DNA of 64,000 bases from Trichuris trichiura (lineage: Eukaryota > Nematoda > Enoplea > Trichinellida > Trichuridae): positions 1 through 64,000 of the forward strand of contig JBAJFE010000039.1 in assembly GCA_037903355.1 (NCBI GenBank), in the 5' to 3' direction. Position 1 is the stretch's first letter, and each line of letters starts with the position of its first letter. The notes beneath the pieces are model-generated. The model was given only the letters and a program-made list of their open reading frames with translations, made no database searches and was not told the origin of the DNA. Both the position numbers and the translations under genes were made by a program. Positions 1 through 11,130 of the stretch are shown here, piece by piece.

Positions 1-659
1 CGTCAGCAAGTCAGCAGTTGTCCATTCGAGTTCTTTTCCTGAAAAAGAAATTTTTGTCACAAAAAGTCGATTGGACAAAATGTACTTATCTTTTCAAGAA
101 GAGGGCCAAATTTCTTCAAAGTCGAACTATAAACGCTAAATTAATTAATTAATTTCATATGAACAACATGCGACTGCTACGATATTCCCTTCATGCTGTA
201 ACATGCATACATGCAGCAGTGACGCGACAATGTCGAACGACGTCCACTTTGTCTCTTTTTAAATTGTTCCACACAACCATTTGGCAATTCTAAAAACCTA
301 AAAATGCAATTCTAATCTTGCAAATTTGACTTCCTGCAAAGGGATTACCTTATCAGCATTAGTCGCCAACGCCGCCCTTATCTGCATGTCGAAAGACTAA
401 AACGATAAGATTAAATTCTTGAAATTGTACAGTTTCTTTTGCTCTATTGATCACCTAAAATTTCTTGTCGCTTTTCTTTGAATGCGGAATAATTGTCGCA
501 CAAAATTCATTGTTGTGAAGGGGACACCATATGCTAATGACAAGATGTGCTTGTACATTGTCAACCTGAAAGAGTAAAAAGTTATCATAATAAAACTTTT
601 TATTTTATACTTACAGGAACAGCAATATCTGTTCTTCATTTCGGCAAACAGATTTTTTA

Positions 660-705
660 TCAGTCCGTTGACGACAGGATGAGTCGAGTCCGGAAAGCTC
701 TGAGA
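660..705 (+). ncRNA. Decayed hammerhead-like motif
   Basis: TTGACGA at 668-674 and GGAAAGCTC at 692-700 are separated by a weak hairpin (GGA pairing with TCC). The first core base is T instead of C, which should abolish catalysis. The same decayed copy sits in the paired duplication at about 30045-30092. It is followed by CTCTGAG, similar to the segment after GAAA in better copies in this window. Confidence 0.45.
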
Positions 706-2159
706 AACATTGCAGAAAACTCGCTTTTGTCAAACGAGTTTTTCCAGTAAATAACACTTCGACGCAAAGACAAAAAATATAGCAAACAAAAAGTGAGGGG
801 TCAAAATATGGAACTGTGTAAAGCACAGCTGCGTCTAACGAAAAAGGAGGGAGAGCGATCGCAGTTCAGCCGATGTCGTCGACGAGAAAATCGAAAAATG
901 AAATTAAATTTACCGTGCTCTGCCCACGTCGATGCTTATTATGCAAATTTGACCGTGACCGATAAACCTTTACACTGTTTGCTTTGCAACGAGTGTGAGT
1001 GCTCGGCTGACTAAAACGGAACGAATTATTTACACAAACTATTTACTTTACTAATACGTCGGATTGGAAGGGCAACTGCGCAAGCCTTGAGGCAAATTTA
1101 ACTTTGAGTAAACATTGTCATATACAATGAAACTTAATATTTTTTAAAACTGAATTTGATCCTCTCTTAAACACAAATAAAAGGCGTTATTAATGTGATT
1201 GTTTCAACACGTGAGCATAAATGCCAAGAATCGATGAGAAAATGAAAATGCAAATTGAATGAACTTTTTTTTACCCAACTTCAAAAAGTATGGTAACTGA
1301 TAGAAAATAATGCGTTCCAACAAAAAAACCGCAAATGACAATAGCTTTACTTGTGCTTCGAAGGAACCAATAAGAATTCATCATCGATCCTACCAAAACA
1401 ACAATTTTACCTGAATGTTAAACCGCAAAGAAGCCAAATGAAATGAAACGATTTATCAATCAATAACTATCTATATCCCTGCGCTAAACAACCATTTCTT
1501 TGCACCCGTAAGCAATAGAAACACGTTAAATAATACTAATGATAGCACCGTTCTCAATGGCCGTCGTCCAGTGATGTATTGGGAAATGTATTAACGCTAC
1601 GAAGGGACATCTGCTTTCATGGAATTGCAGAACGTTACTTATCCATTGCTTATTTCTAATTCTTGAATTCCTAAATCTCCCACTTCCTCATCTTTTCCTA
1701 GGCTCACTGAATACACCATGCAGATTAGTAATAACCTTTCGCATGCTAATTCATCTCCATAGATCATTCTCCATTCTTCTTTGACATATATGCAAACGAC
1801 TAAAAACTGATCCGAAGCATATTGGCTACTTAAAGCTCCAATAAGTTTTCTGCAAAATAAAGGGTAAACTGTCCAAATTAATATTGTCAAAAATAAACAA
1901 ACGTTTTTTCCATTTGAAAATATATCAGTATATGATGGTTATTGTTCCGTAGTGTTTGTTCACATTAACGCATTCGTTTTTCGTAACACAAGTTGCTTCG
2001 TAATGGGATAATGTTTCATGGCTTTTGGGATACCTTTTACAGCTTTTCCCGTTTATTGTCCGTGGTAGTATCTGTAATTGAACGAAGCAGCTGCTCTACC
2101 AACGGATGGATGAGCAATTATTAGGAAACGATATGTAGAAATAATGCAGTCAACTTTAT

Positions 2160-2200
2160 TCAAGAACTTTCGGAACGCTTTAGTTCCGTAGTCAGAGAGA
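2160..2200 (-). ncRNA. Hammerhead-like core, minus strand, one core change
   Basis: Reading the minus strand: CTGACTA, a GGAAC/GTTCC hairpin, then GAAAG. The expected G at the sixth core position is T, so activity is unlikely. It is the left half of palindromic element A. The copy at 31550-31585 has also lost stem pairing. Confidence 0.5.
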
Positions 2201-2245
2201 TGGAGGAGAGCTCGTTCTTGGACCTCGGGAGGAGCTTTTCTCCAT

Positions 2246-2285
2246 CTCACTGACGACGGAATTAGAGCGTTCCAAAAGCTCTGAA
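2246..2285 (+). ncRNA. Hammerhead-like core, plus strand
   Basis: CTGACGA at 2250-2256 is followed by GGAA-TTAGAGCG-TTCC and then AAAAGCTCTG. The base before AAA is C rather than the G expected at core position 12, so this copy looks mutated relative to its relatives at 2810 and 32198. It is the right half of palindromic element A. Confidence 0.5.
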
Positions 2286-2754
2286 ATAAAAAGTTGAGCG
2301 TATTGGTCCTGTACGATTTTCCTTAGTAAACGCTCATCCATTCGTTGGTAGAGCAATTGTTTCATTTAATTACAGATACCACCAAAGACAAAAAAGGGAA
2401 AAAGCCGTAGAAGCTCTACCAAAAACCACTCATTTTTCTGATTACAAATGCGCAGCATGAGTAATAAGAAAGATTAAAAGTTAGAAATTTTTAATTACGA
2501 AGTATTAATGTACCTCAGTTTTTCAAAATCAAAACAACGTGTTTCCTTCCATAGAAAGAACCATGACAAAGCCGTGTTAACATAAACACGGGTGCTTTGT
2601 AACGGGCGCCTGTTTCATGTTTGTTAGATCTTCTACTACTTTTCCCGCTTTTGTCTGTGTTGCTATTTGTCGAAGTCGAAACAATTGCTCTACCAACGAA
2701 TGGATGAGCGATTATTAGAAAAAATTCAAAGACAATACAGTCAGCTTTTTTATT

Positions 2755-2792
2755 TAGAGCTTTCGGAACGCTCTGCTTCTGTCGTCAGTTCC
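2755..2792 (-). ncRNA. Hammerhead-like core, minus strand
   Basis: On the minus strand: CTGACGA (complement of 2782-2788), an imperfect hairpin ending GCGTTCC, then GAAA (complement of 2761-2764) and GCTCT. The core bases agree with CUGANGA...GAAA. It faces away from the plus-strand core at 2814. Confidence 0.6.
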
Positions 2793-2809
2793 GTGAAAAA
2801 CTCCTTCAT

Positions 2810-2848
2810 CTCACTGATGACAAAACTAGAGCGTTCCGAAAGGTCTAA
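2810..2848 (+). ncRNA. Hammerhead-like core, plus strand
   Basis: CTGATGA at 2814-2820 and GAAA at 2838-2841 enclose a hairpin segment containing CTAGAGCGTTCC. The 5' stem strand is degraded here (AAAAC instead of GGAAC), so pairing is weak. The related copy is at 32198-32235. Confidence 0.55.
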
Positions 2849-2870
2849 ATAAAAAAGCTGACTGTATTGC

Positions 2871-3780
2871 AATAGGAAACAGTAAGCTCAGGATAGGGCC
2901 AGTACGGTTTCAAAATTTCGAAATGGTGAAAGTGCTAAAACGGATACTGTTTTCTGTAAAGAAATAACGGTGACGCAATAGCGTAAAATAGCAGAAAACT
3001 GCATTCTAATCGGGCGCTGCTAATTTGTAGGAACGAAATTTTTTTACCATTTATAACGAGCGGTAACCAGTGTCCCGAGTATCATCATTTGTATTCTATT
3101 ACTGCTTAAATTGGAAGCAAACTATTTTGCTTTGGTTCGACTTTGACTACATATTTAAATGATTACTTTGGACCTAAATAAGCAGAGGGAAAAGAAGTCG
3201 ATAAAAATTAGCCATCGCTCAACGTGTACTGCATTTTCTCATTCTCGCCTTCTCTTTTTTGTTAATTTAGCTATAAGGATGGAAAGCCAGGTTGTGGGCT
3301 AATTCAGGACCACTTAATATCCCAGTTCTTGCTTACGTTGGAGTCAGGTGGTTGTCCAACTTAATAATTCTATACATTGGTTAGGGCAGTGTTTTTTATT
3401 TGAATTTACTTCAGGGAAAAACAATTACTTGCTGCTAAGCCCCTTTGGTTATATTGTAGGGGTAATACATTTACTGCCACCGGGAATGCTTATCGACCGG
3501 CAAACAAGTTAGTTACTTTGATTTGTTGCACTTCTGTTGCCTAAATTTTTTTTATTCAGCTGATATCTTCTCTGCTACTAAGCATTATTCCCTCTTGCCA
3601 ACACCCATTCAATGTAACTGGTCGTTCCAAAACATTTGTAAATGTAAAAACGGAGAATCTCATTGTGCCTGTACCAGCTGCTGGAAGAGGCCCCCGCTGA
3701 TGTCAACAACACGAGGTCGTTGTCCCTACCTGGCATTAACTTAAGACTACTCATAGGGCGGTGTGACTGTGGGCCCCTCC
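2871..3780. other. No recognisable feature
   Basis: Moderately AT-rich unique sequence. Only short open frames are present, none with a recognisable domain or a consistent set of splice sites. I see no tRNA, no strong tandem repeat and no transposon termini. Confidence 0.5.
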
Positions 3781-4130
3781 TGTTACGGGACCGTGTCCAG
3801 TTTGCAGTGGGTCTCCCTGCTTGAGCTCGCTGTCTTCATGCGCCATTGCTTCCATGGACTTTTGTCTTTTCATAGGTTACTGTCTCTTCTCGGTTATTCA
3901 CCTTAATAGGTAGCAACGGCGGTCTATATAAACGGCTGAGGCGGGAATGGTTTGGGTCGCCGAATTGGCCATGTTTCTGTCGTGCCACTATCGCTGTTCT
4001 GTACCCTCGATACAAAGTTAACAAGATTATTCTTTCAATAAAAGACATATATCAGTCGTATATCGTCGCAGGTAGCTCTGCTGCTTGACTCAATGTTTCT
4101 ATGCTGTTTTTTTCGTGTATGTATTTGTTA
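3781..4130 (+). repeat. Possible LTR fragment (TATA box plus polyadenylation signal)
   Basis: A block with higher GC than its neighbours begins TGTTACGGGACC. It has a TATA box (TCTATATAAACG, about 3929-3940) and, about 105 bases later, AATAAA inside ttcaataaaagac (about 4037). A TATA box and poly(A) signal this close is the usual arrangement of an LTR R region. No tRNA-primed binding site, gag or pol remnant and no clear target-site duplication was found, so this is only a candidate solo LTR. A host promoter is the alternative. Confidence 0.3.
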
Positions 4131-5050
4131 CGGAAACTGCAAAAAGCGTTTATTTGTACTTACGAATCCTCGGAGCATTCGGAGCACTAAGTGTTCCATT
4201 GTTAAAAGTAACAAAATTTATGCTAAGTTTCTATTTAATGATGGGCACGCTTTTAGAATTGATCAAAGGCGTGATAGAAGACGCCTGGATTTGACTTGGA
4301 AGAAAGTTGGGTTGTCGCGTGTCAAGGACAACTGCTTTGCGGCTTGTTGGACAAAAACCTATTCGAGGATGCCCCTATGGCAAGCTAATCAAGCCGGCAG
4401 AAGCTAATCGCTCTCCGTAGGAGTAATCTCCGCCAATCTACCCTCCATAATAGCTTATTGCGCGGCAGCAAAACCAGTATCCCCTATCTTTCATCGAGAA
4501 AATGAGAAGAGATAAGCTCGACGAGGAGCTGCTTTTGCTTTGTCAACCAGTATGCGTTTTGGCTGCGACGTTTGTGGCTACAAATTTAGTTGGTGCAACC
4601 GAGTGTTCTGTGCGCATAGGCAAAGTAAGAGTTTTTACATTTTCTTTGCTTGCGTGCGGTTAGAACAACAGTTTGTGAGGTTGTATTCGGCCGAGTGGTT
4701 GAATTGAAGATTCAACTTTCATTTTTCAGCTTTTTGGGCCAGAAGTGGCTTGCCAATTTCTTTCTTGCTTTTCCCGCCTGTTCACTACCTACCTGCAACT
4801 TCATGCCTTTGCATTAGGTGTTCAAGATATTATCCTGACCAAAAAAGTTTGTTGTCACCACCGTTCTTCATTGCTCAAATTAAATGTTATATTTAGGCAA
4901 ATAGAAAATGCGAAAAGTGATCAGTCCATTAGATAGCTGCGGTAAATCGGCTGTAAGAGACACGCTGAATCTTCCGGATGCGGAAATGGACACTCTAATA
5001 GGTATTCTATGCTTTAATTCTTCATTTGAATTTTTTTTCATGCCGCACAG
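4131..5050. other. No secure feature
   Basis: Two overlapping open frames run across 4085-4407 but begin at non-ATG or marginal contexts and show no known domain. Nothing else here is supported. Confidence 0.4.
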
Positions 5051-5425
5051 TGTAGGGACTTGTGTAATAAATCGGTGGGTGGTCATATGTCCACGGGGGT
5101 CGCGAGGCAGGTCACCGGGTGGCCGTGAATCTGTCATTCTCCTACTGACAAAGAACTGACAAGCGCAGCGTGGGGGAGCGCTTCCGCTTGGGGTGACAGG
5201 AGGTTGTGCCGAGAGCGTGGGCTGCTGCAACGACATGAATCGCGAGGGCGTGACGAGCAGTTGGCTAGAGCGTTTGGGGCGTGCGGCGGCGTTTGTTCTC
5301 TTTCTCTGTCGCTGGCGGTGTTCGTATTGTTGTGTACCGTAGGTGGAGAGAGATTCGTGTTGTGTAGGTACAATAAAGTGTTTGGCCACCTTGTTCTGTG
5401 TGCGGTTGACGACTGCGTTTACTAC
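5051..5425 (+). repeat. Possible solo LTR, about 375 bp
   Basis: A GC-rich island within AT-rich DNA opens TGTAGGGAC and closes CTACA, giving a 5-base inverted terminus (TGTAG/CTACA). It contains AATAAA at about 5369, about 50 bases before the proposed end, as in an LTR R-U5 region. I could not find a target-site duplication or internal retroelement sequence. A 186-codon minus-strand open frame across it has arginine- and proline-rich low-complexity composition, typical of a GC-rich non-coding strand. Confidence 0.3.
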
Positions 5426-7326
5426 AACTTGATCATTCAAACTAAAGCCTGTAAATGGTAGTTTGACTGATCGATGATGAAATTATTAGAATAATAGTTT
5501 GGGTTGGCTTTTATAGATTATTCTCAGTTTATTTATTGTGAAGCGCAATTGGTAGTATGTGACGATCTATCGTGACTAAGTAATTTTGAAAACATTAAAA
5601 CTTCTTATCCCATCGTCGGCAGGTTAAATAATGACGACTGCTTGCGAGTGAGTGGGCAGCAACAAGAAGTCTGGAACATTTATTTATGAGAATTGAATTG
5701 CAGTCGGGAAAACTGACTTTCGTAGTGAAAATGTCTAGATCGTGGTCTACTTACACACAACCGTCGTAGTTTATCTTTCTCACGATGACACAAAAAAATT
5801 ACCTGAAATCTGCAAAATTGGTAAACATTTTCATCATTACACAAAAGTTTGTTAGTAATTTTGGGTCACCGAGTCAGATGCTCATTTGACATCGTTTCCA
5901 ACACAGTATTTGGAATTCATTGACGAAATTTTGTTTCTCCCGTCGAGTATTGAGTGGTTCTTTGCCGTTAAAAGTCATAAACAATAGAGCTTTAGTCAAC
6001 CTTGAACCTGCTAATCGTGATAGTTCGAATTCAAATTTTTTACAATACGTGTTTCAGAAGGCAGGCGCACCACTTCCGCACATACGCAAAACGTAGCATA
6101 TATTTTGGGGTGCAAGATCTAGCGTAGATTATTTTGCGGAGAAAAAAACTAACAAAATAACACAAGGAAAGCTCTAACGGTTAAATGCGATGTAGTGTCT
6201 TTAAACAATGAGTCAACAGGGGAAAAACTTTCACTGTACAATCGTTCAGTAGCTTCTTTTGTATCATCGTGCTGCTGTTGCTGTCTCATTTATTGGTGAA
6301 ACTCGTTTGAGCCTTCCCTTACGGATTAAAAGAAGTGAAGTTCACTATCTGTTAAAGTAGTGCGGTCAGAGTTTCGCCACCGCGGTGATATAATCACTGG
6401 CTGCCTAGATGTGTTACTAATTTTTTTTACTCAAAAATTTAAGCATACGACTCCTTAACTTCTCTCCTCTGCACATTAGCATAACATGTGAAAAACCAAG
6501 GCAACATCGATTTCCTCAGTGCAAATAGTAGCATGTTTTGAGTAAACCTGAATCTTATCAATTTCCGTGACTTTCAGAGAAGTTGTTGGAAATCAGCTTG
6601 AACAGCGAACGAGCTGAAGAAGCGAAGCAGATAGAGCATTTGTTGCATGCGACAAGACATTACGACCACGACACTACTTTTCTCTTGTTAGTCTTTGTCA
6701 GTTTTTATAATACAAAAGTTTTATTACGGAATAATTCCCGTTTAATGTGTTAAATAACTCCGGAGCTTTCGGGTCGACCGAGACCCGTCTTCAGCGGTTG
6801 TAAGTCACAACGTTCTTCAGCGAAGAAAAAATGGGCTTTTGGCTTTTGGCAGAAACGCGTACCGTGCAATCGGTGAAAGGAATCCAGCGATGCACGCTTA
6901 AGAAGAGAAGGTAAGCGAATTCTGGCAACCGAAAGAGTCAATTTGAGAGTGCAGTTACGAACTGCTGTTTTACTTAAGTACGTTTTTTTGCAAATTGTTC
7001 TTTAATCAACCCGACATATTCGACTTTACTTGAATCAGATGTAATCGTATTCACGCAATGCAAGAGTCGTGCGGCATTGATGCTGATGCCAGTTCTATTG
7101 TTCAGCTTTCTGTTTTGCAAAATGCTTCGAAAGAAACGAGAAACCAATTATTCCTATTAAGGAAATGAAGTCTGTTTTCGCCCGTTACGGTATAGATGTT
7201 GATTAAGGCATCTGACAATATTTATTGGTCATATGACCCGTACCAGCAAGTATCAACCCTTCAAAAAAACTTTCATGTACACTTCGACATTTCCATTACA
7301 AGAAATAACATTTGAAACCACTATGG
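5426..7326. other. No gene seen; contains one hammerhead-like motif
   Basis: AT-rich sequence with only short open frames. The one supported item is the minus-strand hammerhead-like motif at 6758-6798, next to PLE-terminal-like sequence (attacggaataattcccg at about 6723-6740) that recurs at 49870 and 50470. Confidence 0.5.
6758..6798 (-). ncRNA. Hammerhead-like motif, Penelope terminal-repeat type
   Basis: On the minus strand: CTGAAGA (complement of 6788-6794), a perfect GGGTC-TCGGTC-GACCC hairpin, then GAAA (complement of 6767-6770) and GCTCCGGAG. This is the CUGANGA-stem II-GAAA order of the hammerhead core. The same motif with the same loop occurs at 50417 on the plus strand directly after a Penelope GIY-YIG remnant, so this is probably an orphan PLE terminal repeat. 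One extra C follows CTGAAGA, as in all copies here. Confidence 0.7.
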
Positions 7327-7510
7327 CATAGTTTCTCAACCTTTTTTGCCCCAGGGCGTCCCTAGGCCTTGTCAGGACCCACCAGGGCCCCCCTAGACCA
7401 TGTCAGGGCCCCTAAGCCTTGTAAGGGCCCACCGTTTATTGGGACAATGTCCTGCCCCATTATCCTCCAGGGCCCCCAGGGGTCCCCAGGGCCCATGTTG
7501 AGAAGCACTG
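7327..7510. mobile_element. hAT-type MITE, 184 bp
   Basis: The termini are imperfect inverted repeats: CATAGTTTCTCAAC on the left and, read from the other strand, CAGTGCTTCTCAAC on the right. The CAGTG-TTCTCAA form is typical of hAT superfamily ends. The element is flanked by CACTATGG (7319-7326) and CACTATGA (7511-7518), an 8-bp target-site duplication with one mismatch, which is the hAT hallmark. The interior is C/G-rich and repetitive (runs of GGGCCC and CCAGGG) and has no open frame, so it is non-autonomous. Confidence 0.7.
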
Positions 7511-8901
7511 CACTATGACATTCATGAAAGACGCAATAGTCAATAGTAATTCGATGTGCACCTCTGTAACAGCTATTGTGTAAAATTATGCATTATGAAT
7601 GTTGAAGACCTCTTAAATACGCCTTCAGGAGTGGTCATTGGTCGATTGCCTCACATTGGTACTGGATGCTTTGATATTCTGTATCTTTCGCATTAGACAG
7701 TGTTCGAATCTTGATATGAACCTGTCAATAACAACGTTTGCAAGCCTGATCCAATTGATCAGATGTTACTGAGGGAACAGCGCTGTCTGTTTAGCAGAAG
7801 TATTTGACAACACACTACACTTACTGAGCTCTCTTTGCGTGGAAGATTGAGAAAATGGACGCGCCGCCTGTGGATAAATATTTTCTGAAATCACTATTAC
7901 GGCGGCGACGACGACGACGACATTACTCTTTTTCCCTTCTTAGTCTTTGTCGGCTTTTGTTTTATAACTCCGTCCAAGTTTCCAGCGTAGCTTTTGGGGC
8001 GAAAACAAACCCTGAACCGTCAGCTTAAAGCTACTTTTAAGTTCTCTTTCGCTGCTACATTCAGGTGAAGCAGAAAAGAAAAACGGCGGAGAATTTGTGT
8101 ACGTTTAAAGCGGTAAAGGTGACTGAAGTTCCCCTGTATGAGTGGAATGGCGAAAAAATACAGCTTAGTAAGAGTTCTGTAGCGTTCAAGCACTGTTTAC
8201 GCGGAAGAGATACCAAGAATTGAACACGTCGTGAAATGAAAAAAATATGGAATCGCTTCTCGAATGTCGGTTAAAAAGCTGATGAGTGAACAGTCAATGA
8301 AAACACGAAATAACAGTTTTGCAGCTAAAGAATCTTCAACTTTGCCACGTTAAATATTTTAAAATTTCAAAATACGGTCAGGTTGTCGATAGCTGAACCT
8401 GCATACTTTTCTTATCGGTATTCGGTTTTGGTCGCAGTGCATTTAGACGAAGGATGAGTAATTCAACGCAAGCTGTCCCATGTCGTATCAAGGTAAGCTT
8501 GACATTGATAGTTGCTCTACGTCATCCAAGGCTTCTTACGAAATTGTTTACGTAGTAGTCTGTAGTTAATACTCCGCCTTTCGATTATTGCTAAGTTCTT
8601 GCGTAATGTTTCAGCTGAAAAAACTCGTAGAATTGTTTTTACAGTAGTTACCTTTCTAACTTGCATGAATGTTGTTGATTATGCCTATGTTTCGTTTAAA
8701 GTTTTTAAACTTATCGTACCTTGTAACAAGATTGTAATTCTTTTCTTTTTCTTTGTCTTTTTAAAAAAATAGTGCAATTCGATGCTATATTTTTTCGTCG
8801 GTCTGATCTATAACTCTCTATAGAACAACTATAACACTATAAGTACTTACAGCGTAATTGAAGTATGGAATTTCGATCCCGTGAGAACTTTCATTAAGCG
8901 C

Positions 8902-8938
8902 AGCTTTCAGGAGGACACGGTTCCCGTCTTCAGCGCAA
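8902..8938 (-). ncRNA. Hammerhead-like motif, weak stem II (copy A)
   Basis: Minus strand: CTGAAGA (complement of 8927-8933), then GGGAACCGTGTCCTCCT, then GAAA and GCTGCG. Core bases are intact but stem II pairing is imperfect. The duplicate is at 16578-16614. Confidence 0.5.
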
Positions 8939-9543
8939 GATTAATCTGTGCTAGTGTTCCCACTGAGCAACTGGATTCAATTTCGTACGTAATGCCATGC
9001 GGTTATCCCCCGAAACTAAGGGGTTGTCGGTTCAGAATATGGGACAGATATTGGGTGATCTTTTTGAACTCTAATTGAAATTCAAGAGACTTTCTCAGTT
9101 GTTTCACCTTTCCCGTAATCTAGCGATATCGTGAAAGAATCAAGTAAGGCATTGGTGTTCACCCCTCTGTAGAAAACTGCCGACGGCTGAATCTTTTATC
9201 AGTGATCTGCTCTATCAGGTTTGTCGAAAATCCGTCTTCCTTGAACGTCTTTCAGAGATAATTTAGTTCTTCGAGAATAAATTCATTGTGCTGTATTAAC
9301 TTTGAACTAATACGTCTTGTATAGAGTCCGTAGTTACGGCTCAGAGAGAGTAATAGTAGAGGATCAGGTACGCATCTGAAGCATAGCTTATGCTAGATTT
9401 CGCGCAAAAGCTTTCTCCTTCTGAAAATCGCTTGTTTGTAATACAAATATTTCATAATTTAAATATGCCATTTTTTCATGTTTCAATTGTCTCTTCTTAC
9501 GGAATTCGTCCCGTTAAAATACAAAACTTTTAATAAGATTCCG

Positions 9544-9580
9544 TAGGTTTCAGGCCGCGCGCGACCCGTCCTCAGCGGTG
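9544..9580 (-). ncRNA. Hammerhead-like motif, copy A
   Basis: Minus strand: CTGAGGA (complement of 9569-9575), a GGGTC-GCGCGC-GGCCT hairpin using wobble pairs, then GAAA (complement of 9548-9551). Position N7 is G here. Next to it is ttacggaattcgtcccgtt (about 9498-9516), which resembles the PLE-terminal sequence at 6723 and 49870. The duplicate is at 17220-17256. Confidence 0.6.
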
Positions 9581-10561
9581 CTAAAATTAATGACATTAAC
9601 AGTACCAAACTAATTATTATATCGGGGTGGGGACTGGAGCACGCACCGCATTCTCATAGTCGAGCTCGCTGACCTGTAAAAGAAAATTGCGGATCAAAAC
9701 ACGGCAGAGAAGAAAACAGAGGTGACGCGAAAGAGTTCCTGATTCGACAAGGAAGCCTTCCGTTGACGTTTGCGCCCTACAATTTATTTCGTTCTCGTAG
9801 CAAATAACCTCGAAGAGAACGTCGACCGATAGAGTGTGAATTAGGCGGGAGAGTACAGTGTTTTCAGCGTATAGGGACGAAAGGGTTGCTTTTGTCTTGC
9901 TACAATTTATTACAGTACGAACTTATAACCATTCTTTACGTTTCCATTTTTTTCATTGACTGATTGGTCAAACTATTCACCCTGTAGCTGAGACTCTAAT
10001 CGTTTTCATGTTCAATGTGATTCTTTATATGCTGTAGAACAGCGCAGTTTTGCGATGCAGTTCTTTCCGCACAGCAGAATTTTCTTATCAGCGTTTATGA
10101 TTTTCAAAAATAGCAATAATGAGGGATCATGGTTGGGTTGTTTATTGGCCGCGTCGGTTTAGTAATTTTTGCAGACTGAATTTTTGTGAATCATGAATGT
10201 ACGTATGTAATTTTTTGTTATAATGCTCAGTGTGTTAAACCGACGGGAAATTGCTCCATAAATGAGTAAATTTAAACCTAATTAAATGTTTCTTATGTTC
10301 TTTGAATCGCTCAGTTACGTTTAGCTCAGTTTCTTCTGTATAAACGTTCGAACAGCTGCATTCAACTACTTACAAGATGCTTTAACGTTTGTCCTCCGAA
10401 ACTAAGAGTTTGTCGCTTCAGATTATGGAGTAGATATTGGGTGACCTTTTTGTTCTTTAAATAAAATTTAAGAGACTTTCATTGTTTGGTTTCTTTTTGT
10501 ACGGATTTTCCGTGTCCCGTTGAATAAACTTTTATTAATAAGCTTTTATTAATAAACTCTC

Positions 10562-10600
10562 CGGAGCTTTCGGGTCATTCGTGACCCGTCATCAGCGGTC
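10562..10600 (-). ncRNA. Hammerhead-like motif in left arm of Penelope palindrome
   Basis: Minus strand: CTGATGA (complement of 10589-10595), a GGGTC-ACGAAT-GACCC hairpin, GAAA (complement of 10568-10571), then GCTCCGGAG. All core bases fit and stem II pairs over five bases. It lies downstream of the minus-strand GIY-YIG remnant. Confidence 0.7.
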
Positions 10601-10755
10601 ATAAATTGTAGGTATGATTTTTGGCATCGAATGCCATCTGTCGTTTCTGTGGATTTTAAAGCGGGCATTTTTTAAAGTTTTCCGTTGGACCGTTCTTGCA
10701 TTTGAGTCTGTCAGCGCAATTCTTTCTTTCTTCTTCTTCCTTTTTCTTTTCTATT

Positions 10756-10905
10756 TCATTTGTTGAGTGTGCAACAATTATACCGCGTCACAATATTTGT
10801 CCAAATCCCACTTATGTCCACTCCTTGATCGCGGTTGTAGGTCGTATTATGTCTAATGTATAGTGCTTCTTTAATCCTTCTTAACCGTAAATTGTGACGC
10901 GGTAT
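10756..10905 (-). pseudogene. Penelope-like element, C-terminal GIY-YIG endonuclease fragment
   Basis: The minus strand encodes LRLRRIKEALYIRHN followed by TYNRDQGVDISGIW. This is the conserved C-terminal part of the PLE endonuclease domain and matches the fragments at 49500 and 50110. Only the end of the protein is present, with no reverse transcriptase and no GIY-YIG motif itself, so it is a 5'-truncated remnant. The upstream continuation is replaced by the inverted arm, whose purine-rich strand gives an artefactual serine/phenylalanine-rich leader. Confidence 0.75.
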
Positions 10906-11090
10906 AATTGTTGCACACTCAACAAATGAAATAGAAAAGAAAAAGAAAAAGGAAGAAGAAGAAAGAAAGAATAGCGCTGACAGACTCAAATGCAAGAACC
11001 TACCAACGGAAAACTTTAAAAAATGCCCGCTTTAAAATCCACAGAAACGACAGATGGCATTCGATGCCAAAAATCATACCTACAATTTAT

Positions 11091-11130
11091 GACCGCTGAT
11101 GACGGGTCACGAATGACCCGAAAGCTCCGG
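11091..11130 (+). ncRNA. Hammerhead-like motif in right arm of Penelope palindrome
   Basis: CTGATGA at 11096-11102, hairpin GGGTC-ACGAAT-GACCC, GAAA at 11120-11123, then GCTCCGGAGAG. It is the mirror of the motif at 10562-10600. The two motifs are on opposite strands and face away from each other. Confidence 0.7.

Larger units (their letters stand above)
2038..2410. repeat. Palindromic element A with a divergent pair of hammerhead-like motifs
   Basis: The ends are inverted repeats: the left end reads ttttcccg(t)tt...gtatctgtaatt and the right end aattacagatacc...gggaaaa. Inside them lies another inverted pair, GCTCTACCAACG-GATGGATGAGC on the left and its complement on the right. In the middle are a minus-strand core (tttc at 2168-2171, tagtcag at 2189-2195) and a plus-strand core (CTGACGA at 2250-2256). 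No open frame is shared between copies. The element is duplicated at about 31425-31793. It is probably a non-autonomous derivative of Penelope-like terminal repeats; that origin is inference from the shared hammerhead-like core. Confidence 0.7.
1..2870. repeat. Segmental duplication, copy 1 (left edge cut by window)
   Basis: This stretch is near-identical, in the same orientation, to about 29384-32260, with only scattered substitutions and few-base indels. The right-hand copy extends further on both sides, so copy 1 begins outside the window and stops abruptly at about 2870, inside a palindromic element that is intact in copy 2. No convincing gene is present: open frames are short and are not supported by splice signals or recognisable domains. 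It contains one decayed hammerhead-like motif near 660-705 and two palindromic elements (2038-2410 and 2634-2870). Confidence 0.92.
2634..2870. repeat. Palindromic element B, right end truncated
   Basis: Same architecture as element A: GCTCTACCAACGAATGGATG at the left end, a minus-strand hammerhead-like core, a short spacer and a plus-strand core. The sequence cagtcagctttttt on the left is mirrored by aaaaaagctgactg on the right. The right terminal part is missing because the segmental duplication ends here. The full version is at 32022-32358. Confidence 0.7.

Noticed and set aside
4880..5440. 186-codon minus-strand frame
   Set aside because: Low-complexity Arg/Pro/Ser composition over a GC-rich block that looks like an LTR; no domain or splice context.
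7685..7705. GTGTTCGAATC resembling a tRNA B-box
   Set aside because: No A-box, acceptor stem or anticodon arm in the expected positions.
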